Origin: Peptacetobacter sp900539645
GTDB taxonomy: Bacteria; Bacillota; Clostridia; Peptostreptococcales; Peptostreptococcaceae
Assembly (NCBI RefSeq): GCF_047807365.1
Contig: NZ_JBLOUI010000031.1
Span: 1 to 29,330 of the forward strand
Reading direction: 5' to 3'
DNA: 29,330 nucleotides
Shown here in pieces: positions 8,702-16,977 of the stretch. How positions within the stretch are numbered: position 1 is the first letter of the stretch; the number at the start of each line of letters is the position of its first letter. A model generated the notes under the pieces. That model made no database searches. It was not told where the DNA came from and worked only from the letters and a program-made list of their open reading frames with translations. The position numbers and the translations under genes are program-made.

Positions 8702-9742
8702 TTATAATGCAAGGAATTTACCATATACGCATTCTTTGTCGTCTGTTGATGTGAATGCTGGTATAAACTGTACACTCATTATAGGAAGTTCTTTATGTTT
8801 TAAACCTTCTATAGATCCATCGTTAAGACTTGTATAAGTTACTTCTGTGTTTTCAGGCATTTCAGTTATATTGAATCCGTGGTGCTGAGTAGTTATTAAT
8901 ACTCTACCTGTTTCCATATTCTTAACTGGAACACTTGCTCCTCTGTGTCCAAATGGTAATTTACCTATTTTTCCACCAAGAGCTAAAGCTATAACCTGAT
9001 GTCCTAGGCCTATACCTACAAGTGGCTTAACACCTGCTACTTTTTTAGCTGCTTCTATTGCAAAATCAGCATCTTCTGGATTTCCAGGTCCATTTGATAA
9101 TAATACAACGTCTGGATTTACGCTAAGTATTTTTTCAGCTGGAGTAGTAGCTGGGAATATTGTTATATCACATCCGTATGCTTTAAGCGCTTCTATAACA
9201 CTATTTTTAACACCTAAATCTAATACAGCTACTCTTCTTCCTGTTCCATCTATTTTTTTAACATCTTTGCAAGTTACTTCTTTAACTGCATCTTTATTGC
9301 AGTAAGAAGCGAATTTTTCTTTTAATTCTGCTTCGTCTTTATCTTCGTAAGCTATCACAGCTTTCATTGTTCCATTAGCTGTTATCATTTTAGTAAGTGC
9401 TCTAGTATCTATACCTTCTATACCTACTATTTTATTCTGTTTCATGTACATATCTAAGTCCATTTCACATCTGAAGTTGTTAGGACTATCGCATTTATTT
9501 CTAACTATAAGTGCTTTTGCATGCACTCCATTTGACTCTACATCCTCTAAGTTTATTCCATAGTTTCCTACTAGTGGATATGTCATAACTATAAACTGTC
9601 CTCTGTATGTTGGGTCAGTAAGAAGTTCTTCATACCCTGCCATTGAAGTATTGAATACTACCTCTCCTACAGTTTCTTTTTCGTATCCAAAAGCCTTTCC
9701 TTCAAAAACTGTTCCGTTTTCTAATATTAATTTGCATTTCAT
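8702..9742 (-). CDS. carA: Carbamoyl phosphate synthase small subunit with a degenerate glutaminase triad
   Basis: CarA normally hydrolyses glutamine and passes ammonia to CarB. This 346-residue copy has the intact N-terminal CarA domain (NTSMAGYEELLTDPTYRGQF) and a class I amidotransferase domain from about residue 170 (SNGPGNP, LGHQ, FGHRG). However, the nucleophile Cys of the usual GICLGHQ is Gly245 (GIGLGHQ). The usual SVQYHPEA reads SVQFIPAF, so the catalytic His is Ile327 and the Glu is Ala329. The Asn of QNHG is His. I confirmed the three triad codons (GGC, ATA, GCA) on the DNA. Reading frame and flanking conservation are intact. It probably acts as a structural subunit of an ammonia-using enzyme; this is inferred. 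It is also somewhat short for the family, ending at FLAL. Confidence 0.95.
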   Translation of the reverse strand: MKCKLILENGTVFEGKAFGYEKETVGEVVFNTSMAGYEELLTDPTYRGQFIVMTYPLVGNYGINLEDVESNGVHAKALIVRNKCDSPNNFRCEMDLDMYMKQNKIVGIEGIDTRALTKMITANGTMKAVIAYEDKDEAELKEKFASYCNKDAVKEVTCKDVKKIDGTGRRVAVLDLGVKNSVIEALKAYGCDITIFPATTPAEKILSVNPDVVLLSNGPGNPEDADFAIEAAKKVAGVKPLVGIGLGHQVIALALGGKIGKLPFGHRGASVPVKNMETGRVLITTQHHGFNITEMPENTEVTYTSLNDGSIEGLKHKELPIMSVQFIPAFTSTDDKECVYGKFLAL

Positions 9743-9756
9743 ATTGGATTTACCCC

Positions 9757-10473
9757 CTACGCATTTTCTATTTCTCTTACTATACTTTCAGCTGCTTCTT
9801 TAGGATTTTCAGCCTGTGTTATAGGTCTACCTACAACTATATATTTAGCTCCTCTTCTTATTGCATCTGAAGGAGTTACTACTCTTTTCTGATCCCCTAC
9901 TTCTGCTGTTGCAGGTCTTATACCAGGGCAAACTGTAACAAAATCATCTCCACATATTTCAACTATCTTATCTACTTCTCTAGCTGAACAAACAACACCG
10001 TCTATTCCAGCCTTCTGAGCTAATTTTGCTCTCTTTATAACTAATTCTTCAGCAGTCATACTGCATCCTATATCTTCAAGGTCTTCGTTGCTTAATGATG
10101 TAAGTACCGTAACACCTACTATTAATGGTTTTTCTATGTTAAGTCTTGTAGCTTCTTCTTTAGCTATTTCTGCACACTGTCTCATTCCTTCCATGTCAGA
10201 AACGTGTATTGTCATTAGCCAAACATTATCTCTAACTGCTGCTTTTACCGCACTTTTCATAGTATTTGGTATATCGTGGAATTTTAAATCTAGGAATATT
10301 TTTTTCCCTTTTTCTTTTAAGTAATCAAGAGTTTTACCTCTTGTAGCAACGTACTGTTCTAGACCAACTTTGAATATATCAACACTATCTTCTAATTTGT
10401 CTATCATTTCTTTTGCTTTTTCGAAATTGTCAGTGTCAATAGCCACTATCAGTTTTTCTTTTCCATTAACCAT
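9757..10473 (-). CDS. pyrF: Orotidine 5'-phosphate decarboxylase
   Basis: This enzyme of about 238 residues removes CO2 from orotidine monophosphate to give UMP, the last step of de novo pyrimidine synthesis. The catalytic Asp-Lys-Asp arrangement is seen in KKIFLDLKFHDIPNTMK, and the phosphate-binding end in YIVVGRPITQA. The chosen start is the ATG at 10473 (MVNGKEKL), which has GAGGAG 10 bases before it. An upstream in-frame GTG at 10521 would fall inside the attenuator stem and is rejected. It is the first gene of the PyrR-regulated unit, and its stop lies 14 bases before the carA start. Confidence 0.95.
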   Translation of the reverse strand: MVNGKEKLIVAIDTDNFEKAKEMIDKLEDSVDIFKVGLEQYVATRGKTLDYLKEKGKKIFLDLKFHDIPNTMKSAVKAAVRDNVWLMTIHVSDMEGMRQCAEIAKEEATRLNIEKPLIVGVTVLTSLSNEDLEDIGCSMTAEELVIKRAKLAQKAGIDGVVCSAREVDKIVEICGDDFVTVCPGIRPATAEVGDQKRVVTPSDAIRRGAKYIVVGRPITQAENPKEAAESIVREIENA

Positions 10474-10520
10474 ATCTATTATTCTCCTCTTCATTAGTTT
10501 TAACAAAGCCTCGTAATACA

Positions 10521-10560
10521 CAAAAAATCCTTACACCACAAAAAGAGGCATAAGGATTTT
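10521..10560 (-). terminator. pyr attenuator terminator
   Basis: On the minus strand a 10-bp stem, AAAATCCTTA with TAAGGATTTT, closes a 17-base loop and runs into a T tract. It lies between the PyrR-binding hairpin and the pyrF start codon, as in pyr operon attenuators, where PyrR with UMP favours its formation. Confidence 0.85.
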
Positions 10561-10590
10561 ATCTTTCCATAACAAAAAACGCTATGAGAT

Positions 10591-10625
10591 ATCTTTCCCA
10601 GTCTCTCTGGACTAGCTTAAAAGAC
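10591..10625 (-). promoter_or_regulatory. PyrR-binding hairpin (anti-antiterminator)
   Basis: The minus-strand RNA contains AGUCCAGAGAGACU, which forms a 4-bp stem (AGUC/GACU) with the hexaloop CAGAGA, the PyrR-binding signature. A lower 6-bp stem, GUCUUU with AAAGAU, encloses it across a purine-rich bulge. UMP-bound PyrR stabilises this hairpin, which lets the downstream terminator form and lowers pyrF-carA-carB expression when pyrimidines are plentiful. Motif and position match the known Firmicute mechanism. Confidence 0.85.
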
Positions 10626-10678
10626 TTTATCATAAATATTTTTATTTCTTCTAATTTAATTATTTTAGTATTTATACC

Positions 10679-10708
10679 ATTATAACCATTTAAGAGTTTA
10701 TATGTCAA
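10679..10708 (-). promoter_or_regulatory. Promoter of the pyrF-carA-carB unit
   Basis: The minus strand has a consensus -35 TTGACA (10703-10708), an 18-base spacer and a consensus -10 TATAAT (10679-10684). It lies about 50 bases before the PyrR hairpin. The rest of the gap to 10847 is AT-rich without other clear features. Confidence 0.8.
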
Positions 10709-10847
10709 TAACTTATTAATCCTCTTCTTCAATTAAGGTTTTTGTTTTTTATGAAAAGTACATTACTCTTATATTATACATCGTTTTCCAACTAATTTGG
10801 ATATTATTATGTTATTTATGGTAATTATTCCTATAAAAATTCTAATT

Positions 10848-11726
10848 TTACTCTTCATCTTCTAAATCATCGGCAACATAGTTTCTTGGTTCAGCTGATA
10901 TAAAATACTCTCTTCCACCAATTCTATTTCTTAAATTCATATCCTTGTAGACAACAGTCATCCCTCTTTCTCTACAAGCTAAATCAAAATGCTTTAGAGC
11001 AATTCCCATACTAATCTTGCTCATATCTCTAAGAACTGCCTTTTTAGGAACTTTTTCAAAGAAATGAATTCCTTTTTTATCTCTCAGTACATACCAAGGC
11101 TGCGTATTCTTGACAGATGGCGCACGTCTTACAAGCTCCATAACATCTTCCCATTCGCCTTTCATACCTTTAGATATCTTAGAAATATCTTTTCTATCTG
11201 GTATCGCAAATCTAGTTCTAAATAAAGGCTCAGATTTTATAGGCATACCAAATGCAATTATTATACATGGATCTCCTATACTTTCATCTAATTCTGCATT
11301 TTTTATCATCTCAGCTACTTCAAAACCTTCATCTCTAACAAAATCTCTCTCGTCTTCTTCTGTCTTTAAGCAGTCTAAAATATCTGCTTTTGTAAGGTGA
11401 GAGTCTATCCAACAAGTAGCTATACCAAGGCTAGTCATAAATAGTACTACCTCTTCCATAGCGTATCCAACATTCTGAAGATGGTCCTTACCTCCATCAG
11501 ATGTGACAACTATATAATGAGGTGCCTTTATCTTACATTCCTTTCCCATAAGGAAGTGGATAAGATGTCCCTTATCTATAACATGAGCTTGAATATTTAA
11601 ATCTTCGTCTATATATGTTATATTATCGCACGCTCTTTTAACGTCTTCTATCAAATGATCTTTGAGTTTCTTATTTGAAAAGAACTCAGTTGTTTTTCTA
11701 TAATAAATGGCTTCACATAATTCCAT
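10848..11726 (-). CDS. Nitroreductase family protein (double-domain type)
   Basis: This 292-residue protein belongs to the FMN-dependent nitroreductase superfamily, in the long form often called putative TM nitroreductase. The N-terminus (MELCEAIYYRKTTEFFSNKK) fits the first flavin-binding segment. A second block, RRAPSVKNTQPWYVL (about residues 200-214), is the typical substrate/flavin motif, and ALKHFDLACRERG follows. Middle residues ATCWIDSHL also match the family. The substrate is unknown; such proteins reduce nitro compounds, quinones or other acceptors. It stands alone, with a strong GGGAGG ribosome site, and is divergent from the aminopeptidase gene. Confidence 0.82.
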   Translation of the reverse strand: MELCEAIYYRKTTEFFSNKKLKDHLIEDVKRACDNITYIDEDLNIQAHVIDKGHLIHFLMGKECKIKAPHYIVVTSDGGKDHLQNVGYAMEEVVLFMTSLGIATCWIDSHLTKADILDCLKTEEDERDFVRDEGFEVAEMIKNAELDESIGDPCIIIAFGMPIKSEPLFRTRFAIPDRKDISKISKGMKGEWEDVMELVRRAPSVKNTQPWYVLRDKKGIHFFEKVPKKAVLRDMSKISMGIALKHFDLACRERGMTVVYKDMNLRNRIGGREYFISAEPRNYVADDLEDEE

Positions 11727-11903
11727 ATTAAAAATCCTCCCGAAAAAATCAAAAAAACTAATTATTCTATCATATACATTATAATTATTTTTCGTAATTT
11801 TGTATATAGCACAGCAGAAGAATAACTCTTTTATATATCACTTAAATTTTCAGAATGATATAATAAAAATATACAAAAATAAATTGGTTGGAGGTATAAA
11901 GAA

Positions 11904-13133
11904 ATGAATTTTGAAAGAAATTTAGACAAATACGCTGAACTATCTATAAAAGTTGGAATGAATGTTCAGCCTGGAGAAACTCTTTTAGTTCGCTCACCTA
12001 TAGATTGCGCCGATTTCGTAAGAAAAGCTGTCAAATATGCATATGAATGTGGTGCAAAACACGTATATGTAGAATGGAGCGACGACGAATGCTCTAAACT
12101 AACATATAACATGGCTCCTGACGAATCATTTAATGAATATCCTCAGTGGCAGGCAGATAAATATACTCAGATAGCAAAAGAAGGTGGCTCTTTCTTAACA
12201 GTAGTAGCTCAGGACCCAGACCTTCTTAAAGGTGTAGATCCTCAGAGAATAGCAAACTTCCAGAAAGCTTCTGGAAAAGCTCTTAAAGAATGGAGATCTT
12301 ATACATTAACAGATAGATGTAAATGGAGCATAGTTGCTTGTCCTTCTGTAAACTGGGCTAAAAAAGTATACCCAAATTGCTCTGAAGAAGAAGCAGTAGA
12401 AAAACTATGGGAAGGAATCTTCCAGTGCACTAGAGCAGATTTAGAATCTCCTGTAGACGCTTGGAATGAACATATAGCAAACCTTAAAAAGAGAACTGAC
12501 TTCTTAAACGAATCAGATTTCAAAACATTAAAATACTCATCAGCTAAAACAAATCTTTCAATAGATTTACCAGAAGGACATATTTGGTTAAGTGGAGATG
12601 CAAAAGATCCAAACGGTGTATCTTTCGTACCAAATATACCAACAGAAGAAATATACGGAATGCCTCATAAATTTGGAGTAAATGGTACTGTAGCTAGTAC
12701 AAAACCATTAGTATTTGGTGGCAATGTAATAGATGATTTCACAATAACATTTGAAAATGGAAAAATAGTAGATTTCACAGCTGAAAAAGGATACGAAACT
12801 CTTAAAAATCTAATAGAAACTGATGAAGGTTCTCACTACATAGGAGAAGTCGCACTAGTTCCTTATAATTCACCAATATCAAACACAAATACTGTATTCT
12901 ATACTACTCTATTTGATGAAAATGCATCTTGTCATTTAGCTATCGGTTCTGCTTACAGAAGCTGCATAGAAAATGGAAATGACTTAAAAGAAGAAGAATT
13001 AGATAAAATAGGAGTTAATGATAGTTTAACTCATGTAGATTTTATGGTTGGATCTGCAGATATGGACATAACTGGAATAACTAAAGATGGAAAAGAAATT
13101 GCCATATTCAAAAATGGAAACTGGGCATTTTAG
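11904..13133 (+). CDS. M29 family aminopeptidase (AmpS/PepS type)
   Basis: This 409-residue protein is a full-length M29 metallo-aminopeptidase, a cytoplasmic enzyme that trims N-terminal residues from peptides. The family metal-ligand pattern is visible: Glu in PTEEIYG (about 249), Glu315 in GEVALVPY, Glu339 and His344 in FDENASCHLA, Tyr351, and His377 with Asp379 in THVDFMVGS. These sit one residue from the positions known in AmpS-type enzymes. The ATG follows TTGGAGG. A TATAAT -10 box lies at 11859-11864, but with a weak -35. The stop codon lies 32 bases before a structured palindromic element that may serve as its terminator. Confidence 0.93.
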   Translation: MNFERNLDKYAELSIKVGMNVQPGETLLVRSPIDCADFVRKAVKYAYECGAKHVYVEWSDDECSKLTYNMAPDESFNEYPQWQADKYTQIAKEGGSFLTVVAQDPDLLKGVDPQRIANFQKASGKALKEWRSYTLTDRCKWSIVACPSVNWAKKVYPNCSEEEAVEKLWEGIFQCTRADLESPVDAWNEHIANLKKRTDFLNESDFKTLKYSSAKTNLSIDLPEGHIWLSGDAKDPNGVSFVPNIPTEEIYGMPHKFGVNGTVASTKPLVFGGNVIDDFTITFENGKIVDFTAEKGYETLKNLIETDEGSHYIGEVALVPYNSPISNTNTVFYTTLFDENASCHLAIGSAYRSCIENGNDLKEEELDKIGVNDSLTHVDFMVGSADMDITGITKDGKEIAIFKNGNWAF

Positions 13134-13165
13134 TTAATCAAGGTTTATAATTTATAAAATAGCAA

Positions 13166-13284
13166 AAATAAAAGGAAGTGCATCAGTCCTCCAGGCTTCG
13201 ACGCCTCACACTTTTATATAACACATTTATAAGATGTGAGGCGTCTGTAGATTGTCGGGAGTGATTTGCACTTCCTTTTTATTT
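13166..13284 (+). repeat. Structured palindromic element, copy 1
   Basis: The outer arms (13166-13182 and 13267-13284) pair over 17 bases with one bulge. An inner perfect 11-bp stem (GACGCCTCACA, 13200-13210; TGTGAGGCGTC, 13235-13245) closes a 24-base loop containing AACACATTTA. Between the stems lie CTCCAGGCTTC on the left and TGTAGATTGTCGG on the right. Copy 2 (13520-13642, opposite strand) and copy 3 (19161-19274) share these internal and loop sequences but have different helix sequences. The right arm ends in a T run, so it may also terminate transcription of the aminopeptidase gene. Whether it works as RNA or as single-stranded DNA is unknown. Confidence 0.8.
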
Positions 13285-13343
13285 CCACATTTTTAAAATT
13301 ATAACCCTTGATTATCCTAAAATGTTGATAAAATGCGGAAAAG

Positions 13344-13477
13344 TTATCCACTTTTCTACAAGTTGATACACATTTTGTTTATATCTTTAAGATAAAAATT
13401 AAAAATATCTTCTATTCTAGAAAATATTTCTGTTTTGTGGATATTTATCTCTGTTAATTATGTGGATAAGTGGATAA
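13344..13477. promoter_or_regulatory. Cluster of DnaA-box-like sites
   Basis: Within 134 bases there are four 9-base sites close to the DnaA box TTATCCACA. One is perfect (TGTGGATAA, 13461-13469). Three have one mismatch: TTATCCACT (13344-13352), TGTGGATAT (13436-13444) and AGTGGATAA (13469-13477). Weaker matches lie at 13751 and 13768. They fall between two inverted palindromic elements in a 730-base gap with no gene. This may be a DnaA-titrating site or a secondary regulatory site. I see no dnaA or dnaN gene to support a chromosomal origin. Confidence 0.5.
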
Positions 13478-13519
13478 CTATCCCTGTAGTGTTTTGCAAT
13501 TTATAGATATAATTTAATT

Positions 13520-13642
13520 AGAAAATTGCTAAATAGTGGGACAACACCGACAATCTGCAAGCGACTCGTAGCATTTAAATGTGTTACATAAAAGTACGAG
13601 TCGCTGAAGCCTGGAGAGTTGAACACTATTTAGCAATTTTCT
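13520..13642 (-). repeat. Structured palindromic element, copy 2
   Basis: A perfect 19-bp inverted repeat (13520-13538 and 13624-13642) encloses a perfect 11-bp inner stem (AGCGACTCGTA, 13560-13570; TACGAGTCGCT, 13595-13605). Read on the minus strand, the segments between the stems are CTCCAGGCTTC and TGCAGATTGTCGG, and the loop contains TTTTATGTAACACATTTA. These nearly match copy 1, yet both helices differ in sequence and still pair perfectly. It is followed on neither strand by a clear T run, so it is less like a terminator than copy 1. Confidence 0.8.
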
Positions 13643-13663
13643 GCTTAAATTAAGAGCATAAAT

Positions 13664-13706
13664 AAAAAACACCGTATGGTTTCGCTAATCCCATACGGTG
13701 TTTTTT
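13664..13706. terminator. Bidirectional intrinsic terminator after metH
   Basis: A perfect 16-bp stem (AAAAAACACCGTATGG with CCATACGGTGTTTTTT) closes an 11-base loop. It ends in T runs on both strands and lies 156 bases beyond the metH stop codon. Confidence 0.9.
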
Positions 13707-13861
13707 ATTGTTGACGATAAATTGATAAAATATTTCCATCTAAATCACAAATATCCACTCGCTACTTTGGATAATTGGACTTTTCTCTTGGTTATATTAT
13801 ATACAAAATATACATCTTAGTATACACTAAATCCGAAGATTTTTAAACAGTTTTTTTAATT

Positions 13862-16252
13862 TTATAATATAATTTTTGCTATTTCGACTGCAGACTTAGC
13901 ATCTTTTGCATAAAAATCGGCTTCTATTTCAGATGCATAGTCCTCTGTAAGTACTGCACCACCGACAAAAATCTTAACATTAGGCATTTTTTCTTTCAGC
14001 GCTTTTATAGTTTCTTCCATACTTTTTACAGTTGTAGTCATAAGTGCACTAAGTCCTACAAGTTTTATATTTTCTTCAACAGCTTTTTCCACAACTTTAT
14101 CCACAGGAACATCTCTTCCTAAGTCGATAATTTCATATCCGTAGTTTTCAAGCATTATTTTTACAATATTTTTACCTATATCGTGGATATCACCTTCTAC
14201 AGTAGCTAGGATAATCTTTCCTTTTGATACATCTTCTTTTTTATCCCCATTTTTACTTATTAAATTCTCTTTAATAACAGTAAGTGAAGCTTTAACGGCT
14301 TCTGCAGATTGAATCATCTGTGGAAGGAATATTTCCCCTTTTTCAAATTTTTTCCCAACAACATCAAGTGCAGGAATTAATATCTCATCTAAAATATAAT
14401 TCTCATCAGTATCATTTAACATCTCTACAGTTTTGCTTTTAGCCTCATCTTTAATTCCCTTTTCAACAAGATCAAATAATGACATCTCTGAAGAACTAGT
14501 AGATGATTTTACATCTTTTTTATTATCTACGTCGCTGTATCTTTCAACAAACTCAGTACATCCCTTGTCTATATTTCTAATAACCTTGTATGAAGTTATC
14601 GCTTCCATCATTCTTTCATTATTAGGATTTATAATAGCTAAATCAAGACCAGCATCTAAAGCTAAAGTTAAAAATGCAGAGTTTACTGCCTGTCTATTTG
14701 GAAGTCCAAAAGAAATATTAGACACCCCAAGAGTTGTATGCACTCCTAGTTTTTTAACTTCTTTCATAGCTTTTAAAGTTTCATACGCTGCTTCTTGCTG
14801 AGCTGAAACTGTAAGAGATAGACAATCTATGTAGATATCCTCTCTTCTAATTCCAAACTCCTCGGCTCTTTTTATAATCTTCTTAGCAATCTCTACTCTT
14901 TCCTCGGCTTTTTCAGGGATACCTCTCTCATCAAGAGTAAGACCTACCACACAAGCTCCGTATTTTTTTACTAGAGGAAGAATAGCTTCTAGTGACTCAT
15001 CTTTTCCATTTACTGAGTTTACTATTGTTCTACCGTTGCAATATCTAAGCCCAGCCTCTAAAGACTCAACAACAGATGAATCTATCTGAACTGGTGTATC
15101 TGTAACAGACTGCACCTCTTTTAAAATATCTACCATAGCTTTTCTTTCATCTATTCCAGGAAGTCCAGTATTTATCTCTAAAATATCTGCACCGCCATTT
15201 ACCTGCTCTATAGCAAGTCTAACTGCATAATCCGTATTTCCTGATTTTAAAGCTTCTTTAAATGCTTTTCTCCCAGTTGGATTTATTCTCTCACCAACAA
15301 CTCTAGGCTCATCAATTCTCACAACCTTAGACGGAGAACAAACTGCACTTACATATTCATTATTTTTATCTCCAATTTCTACACTAGATAGATTATCAGA
15401 AATCTTCTTTATATATGAAGGATCTGTACCACAACATCCACCTATTACACTAGCTCCAGCCTCGATAAATTTCTTAACGCCTTCCCAATACTCATCAGGA
15501 CCTATATCATAAGTAGCCTGTCCGTCATGCATTGAAGGAAGTCCCGCATTTGCCTGTACCATAACAGGAATTTGTGCGACACTACAAATCTTCTCAACTA
15601 TTGGAAGTAGCTGCACAGGACCAAGTGAACAGTTTACACCTATTGCGTCTACTCCAAGACCACCTATAGTATAGACCATACTTTCTGGAAGACATCCTGT
15701 AAAACTTCTTCCATCTTCATCAAAAGTCATAGTTGCAAAAACTGGTAAATCAGAATTTTCCTTAGCTGCAAGGACAGCAGCTTTTATCTCAAGTAAATCC
15801 ATCATTGTTTCAATTACTATAACATCTACTCCAGCTTTTACACCCCGTACAACCTCTCTTTTAAAAATCTCATATGCTCTATCAAAGCTCAAAGTTCCCA
15901 TTGGCTCAAGCATCTCACCTATTGGACCAATATCCAATGCTACAAACTTTTCCTTATCTGAACTAGACTCTTCTATTGCCTCTCTTGCTGTTTTAACAGC
16001 GTTATCTATTATCATCTCAACAGTATATCCTTCTGGAAGCTTTAATTCATTACATCCAAAAGTACAAGTAAGAACTGTGTTCGTCCCAGCATCTAAATAC
16101 TGTCTATGTATATCTCTTAAAATATCTGGATTTTTATACGCAAAAATCTCAGGATTTTCTCCCATTTTTAGTCCATTTCTCTGAAGCATAGTTCCCATTG
16201 CTCCATCAAACATTAAAACTTTTCCTTTTTTTAAATAATCTCTAATTTCCAT
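13862..16252 (-). CDS. metH: Cobalamin-dependent methionine synthase lacking the activation domain
   Basis: This 796-residue enzyme transfers a methyl group from methyltetrahydrofolate to homocysteine through B12. Three modules are seen. The homocysteine domain (about 1-290) has zinc ligands Cys208 (GVNCSLGP) and Cys273/Cys274 (GGCCGTDP). The pterin domain (about 305-560) begins RVVGERINPTGRKAFKEAL. The B12 domain (about 610-796) has the cobalt-ligand motif DIHDIG at 688-693 followed by LSAL. The C-terminal SAM-binding reactivation domain of E. coli MetH is absent and is encoded by the preceding gene, which overlaps it by 11 bases. The ATG follows GGGGGAG. It sits last in the riboswitch-controlled luxS unit. 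Confidence 0.95.
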   Translation of the reverse strand: MEIRDYLKKGKVLMFDGAMGTMLQRNGLKMGENPEIFAYKNPDILRDIHRQYLDAGTNTVLTCTFGCNELKLPEGYTVEMIIDNAVKTAREAIEESSSDKEKFVALDIGPIGEMLEPMGTLSFDRAYEIFKREVVRGVKAGVDVIVIETMMDLLEIKAAVLAAKENSDLPVFATMTFDEDGRSFTGCLPESMVYTIGGLGVDAIGVNCSLGPVQLLPIVEKICSVAQIPVMVQANAGLPSMHDGQATYDIGPDEYWEGVKKFIEAGASVIGGCCGTDPSYIKKISDNLSSVEIGDKNNEYVSAVCSPSKVVRIDEPRVVGERINPTGRKAFKEALKSGNTDYAVRLAIEQVNGGADILEINTGLPGIDERKAMVDILKEVQSVTDTPVQIDSSVVESLEAGLRYCNGRTIVNSVNGKDESLEAILPLVKKYGACVVGLTLDERGIPEKAEERVEIAKKIIKRAEEFGIRREDIYIDCLSLTVSAQQEAAYETLKAMKEVKKLGVHTTLGVSNISFGLPNRQAVNSAFLTLALDAGLDLAIINPNNERMMEAITSYKVIRNIDKGCTEFVERYSDVDNKKDVKSSTSSSEMSLFDLVEKGIKDEAKSKTVEMLNDTDENYILDEILIPALDVVGKKFEKGEIFLPQMIQSAEAVKASLTVIKENLISKNGDKKEDVSKGKIILATVEGDIHDIGKNIVKIMLENYGYEIIDLGRDVPVDKVVEKAVEENIKLVGLSALMTTTVKSMEETIKALKEKMPNVKIFVGGAVLTEDYASEIEADFYAKDAKSAVEIAKIIL

Positions 16253-16967
16253 AGCAAGCTCCCCCGTTTTCCCTTCTGTATATACAGCTGTTGTAGTTTG
16301 GGCACTCTAAACAACTTTTTTTACCTTTTTTAACTTTATTATCTTTGTCTTTACTTAAATCATATATTCCAATAATTGCACTAACTGACTTTCTTGGTAT
16401 CATAAGTCCGCTACTGCTTGTAGTGAGTCCTATTTTATTCTGAGACTGCAGAATATTCAGAATTTCTTTGCCACACTCTAGTGGTAAGTCACCATATCCT
16501 GGACTATATCTCATAGTTATATATTTCCCAGATTTTTCAACTTCTTTTTCAATTATTTCCTGAACATAATCACAAGTCCGCTCTACAAATGTTGTAGCAG
16601 CAGAATCCATTATTATACTTTTTGTAAGGTCTACATATTCAGCCTTTCTAGTTTCCATTTCTACCTTTGTTCCAATAGTAGCTGCAAATAAAATGCATTC
16701 ATCGCAACCTCTAAGAAGCTTTGAAATATCTTTACTTTTTAAAACTAAATTTGTTCCCTCTACTTCAATTCTATCTTCAAAAAATTTAAGCGGATATCTT
16801 TCGTATACCGCTCTAGGAGTTATTATGGATCTAGTTTGCTCAATTGCTAAATCTATCTTCTCTGAAAAACTACTCTCTATCTCTTGGCCTTTATACCGGA
16901 GATATCTAAGAACTTCGGCTTTTTCAATAGATATCTCCGTATTTTTTAAATTCTTTACAATGCTCAA
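16242..16967 (-). CDS. Stand-alone methionine synthase activation domain protein
   Basis: This 241-residue protein matches the vitamin B12-dependent methionine synthase activation domain, which binds SAM and reductively remethylates inactive cob(II)alamin in MetH. The SAM-site signature is RYSPGYGDLPLECGKEIL (about 154-171), and GLTTSSSGLMIPRKSVSAIIG follows in the family's usual place. A cysteine-rich tail, CLECPNYNSC plus a later Cys, may bind a metal or cluster; this is inferred. The start appears to be a TTG at 16967, after the luxS stop and a GGAGAATAGG site. It lies 10 bases behind luxS and overlaps metH, so the three are surely cotranscribed. Confidence 0.88.
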   Translation of the reverse strand: MSIVKNLKNTEISIEKAEVLRYLRYKGQEIESSFSEKIDLAIEQTRSIITPRAVYERYPLKFFEDRIEVEGTNLVLKSKDISKLLRGCDECILFAATIGTKVEMETRKAEYVDLTKSIIMDSAATTFVERTCDYVQEIIEKEVEKSGKYITMRYSPGYGDLPLECGKEILNILQSQNKIGLTTSSSGLMIPRKSVSAIIGIYDLSKDKDNKVKKGKKSCLECPNYNSCIYRRENGGACYGN

Positions 16968-16977
16968 TAGCTTAATC

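Noticed and set aside
8702..9742. Frameshift or assembly error explaining the missing CarA triad
   Set aside because: The frame is continuous, residues on both sides of each change are conserved (LVGI.LGHQ; PIMSVQF.P), and three separate catalytic positions are changed.
10474..10521. Longer PyrF starting at GTG 10521
   Set aside because: That start lies within the attenuator stem and T run. The ATG at 10473 has a GAGGAG ribosome site and gives the usual family N-terminus.
13166..13284. Integron attC site
   Set aside because: The element has a long hairpin, but lacks the attC core sites (RYYYAAC/GTTRRRY) at its ends, and no integrase is present.
13344..13477. Chromosomal replication origin (oriC)
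   Set aside because: DnaA-box-like sites are present, but no dnaA, dnaN, rpmH or gyr gene is near, and Clostridia keep oriC next to dnaA. A titration or regulatory site is a safer reading.
13166..13642. CRISPR array or insertion-sequence ends
   Set aside because: The two elements are only two units in opposite orientation with different arm sequences, there are no repeated spacers and no cas or transposase gene between them.
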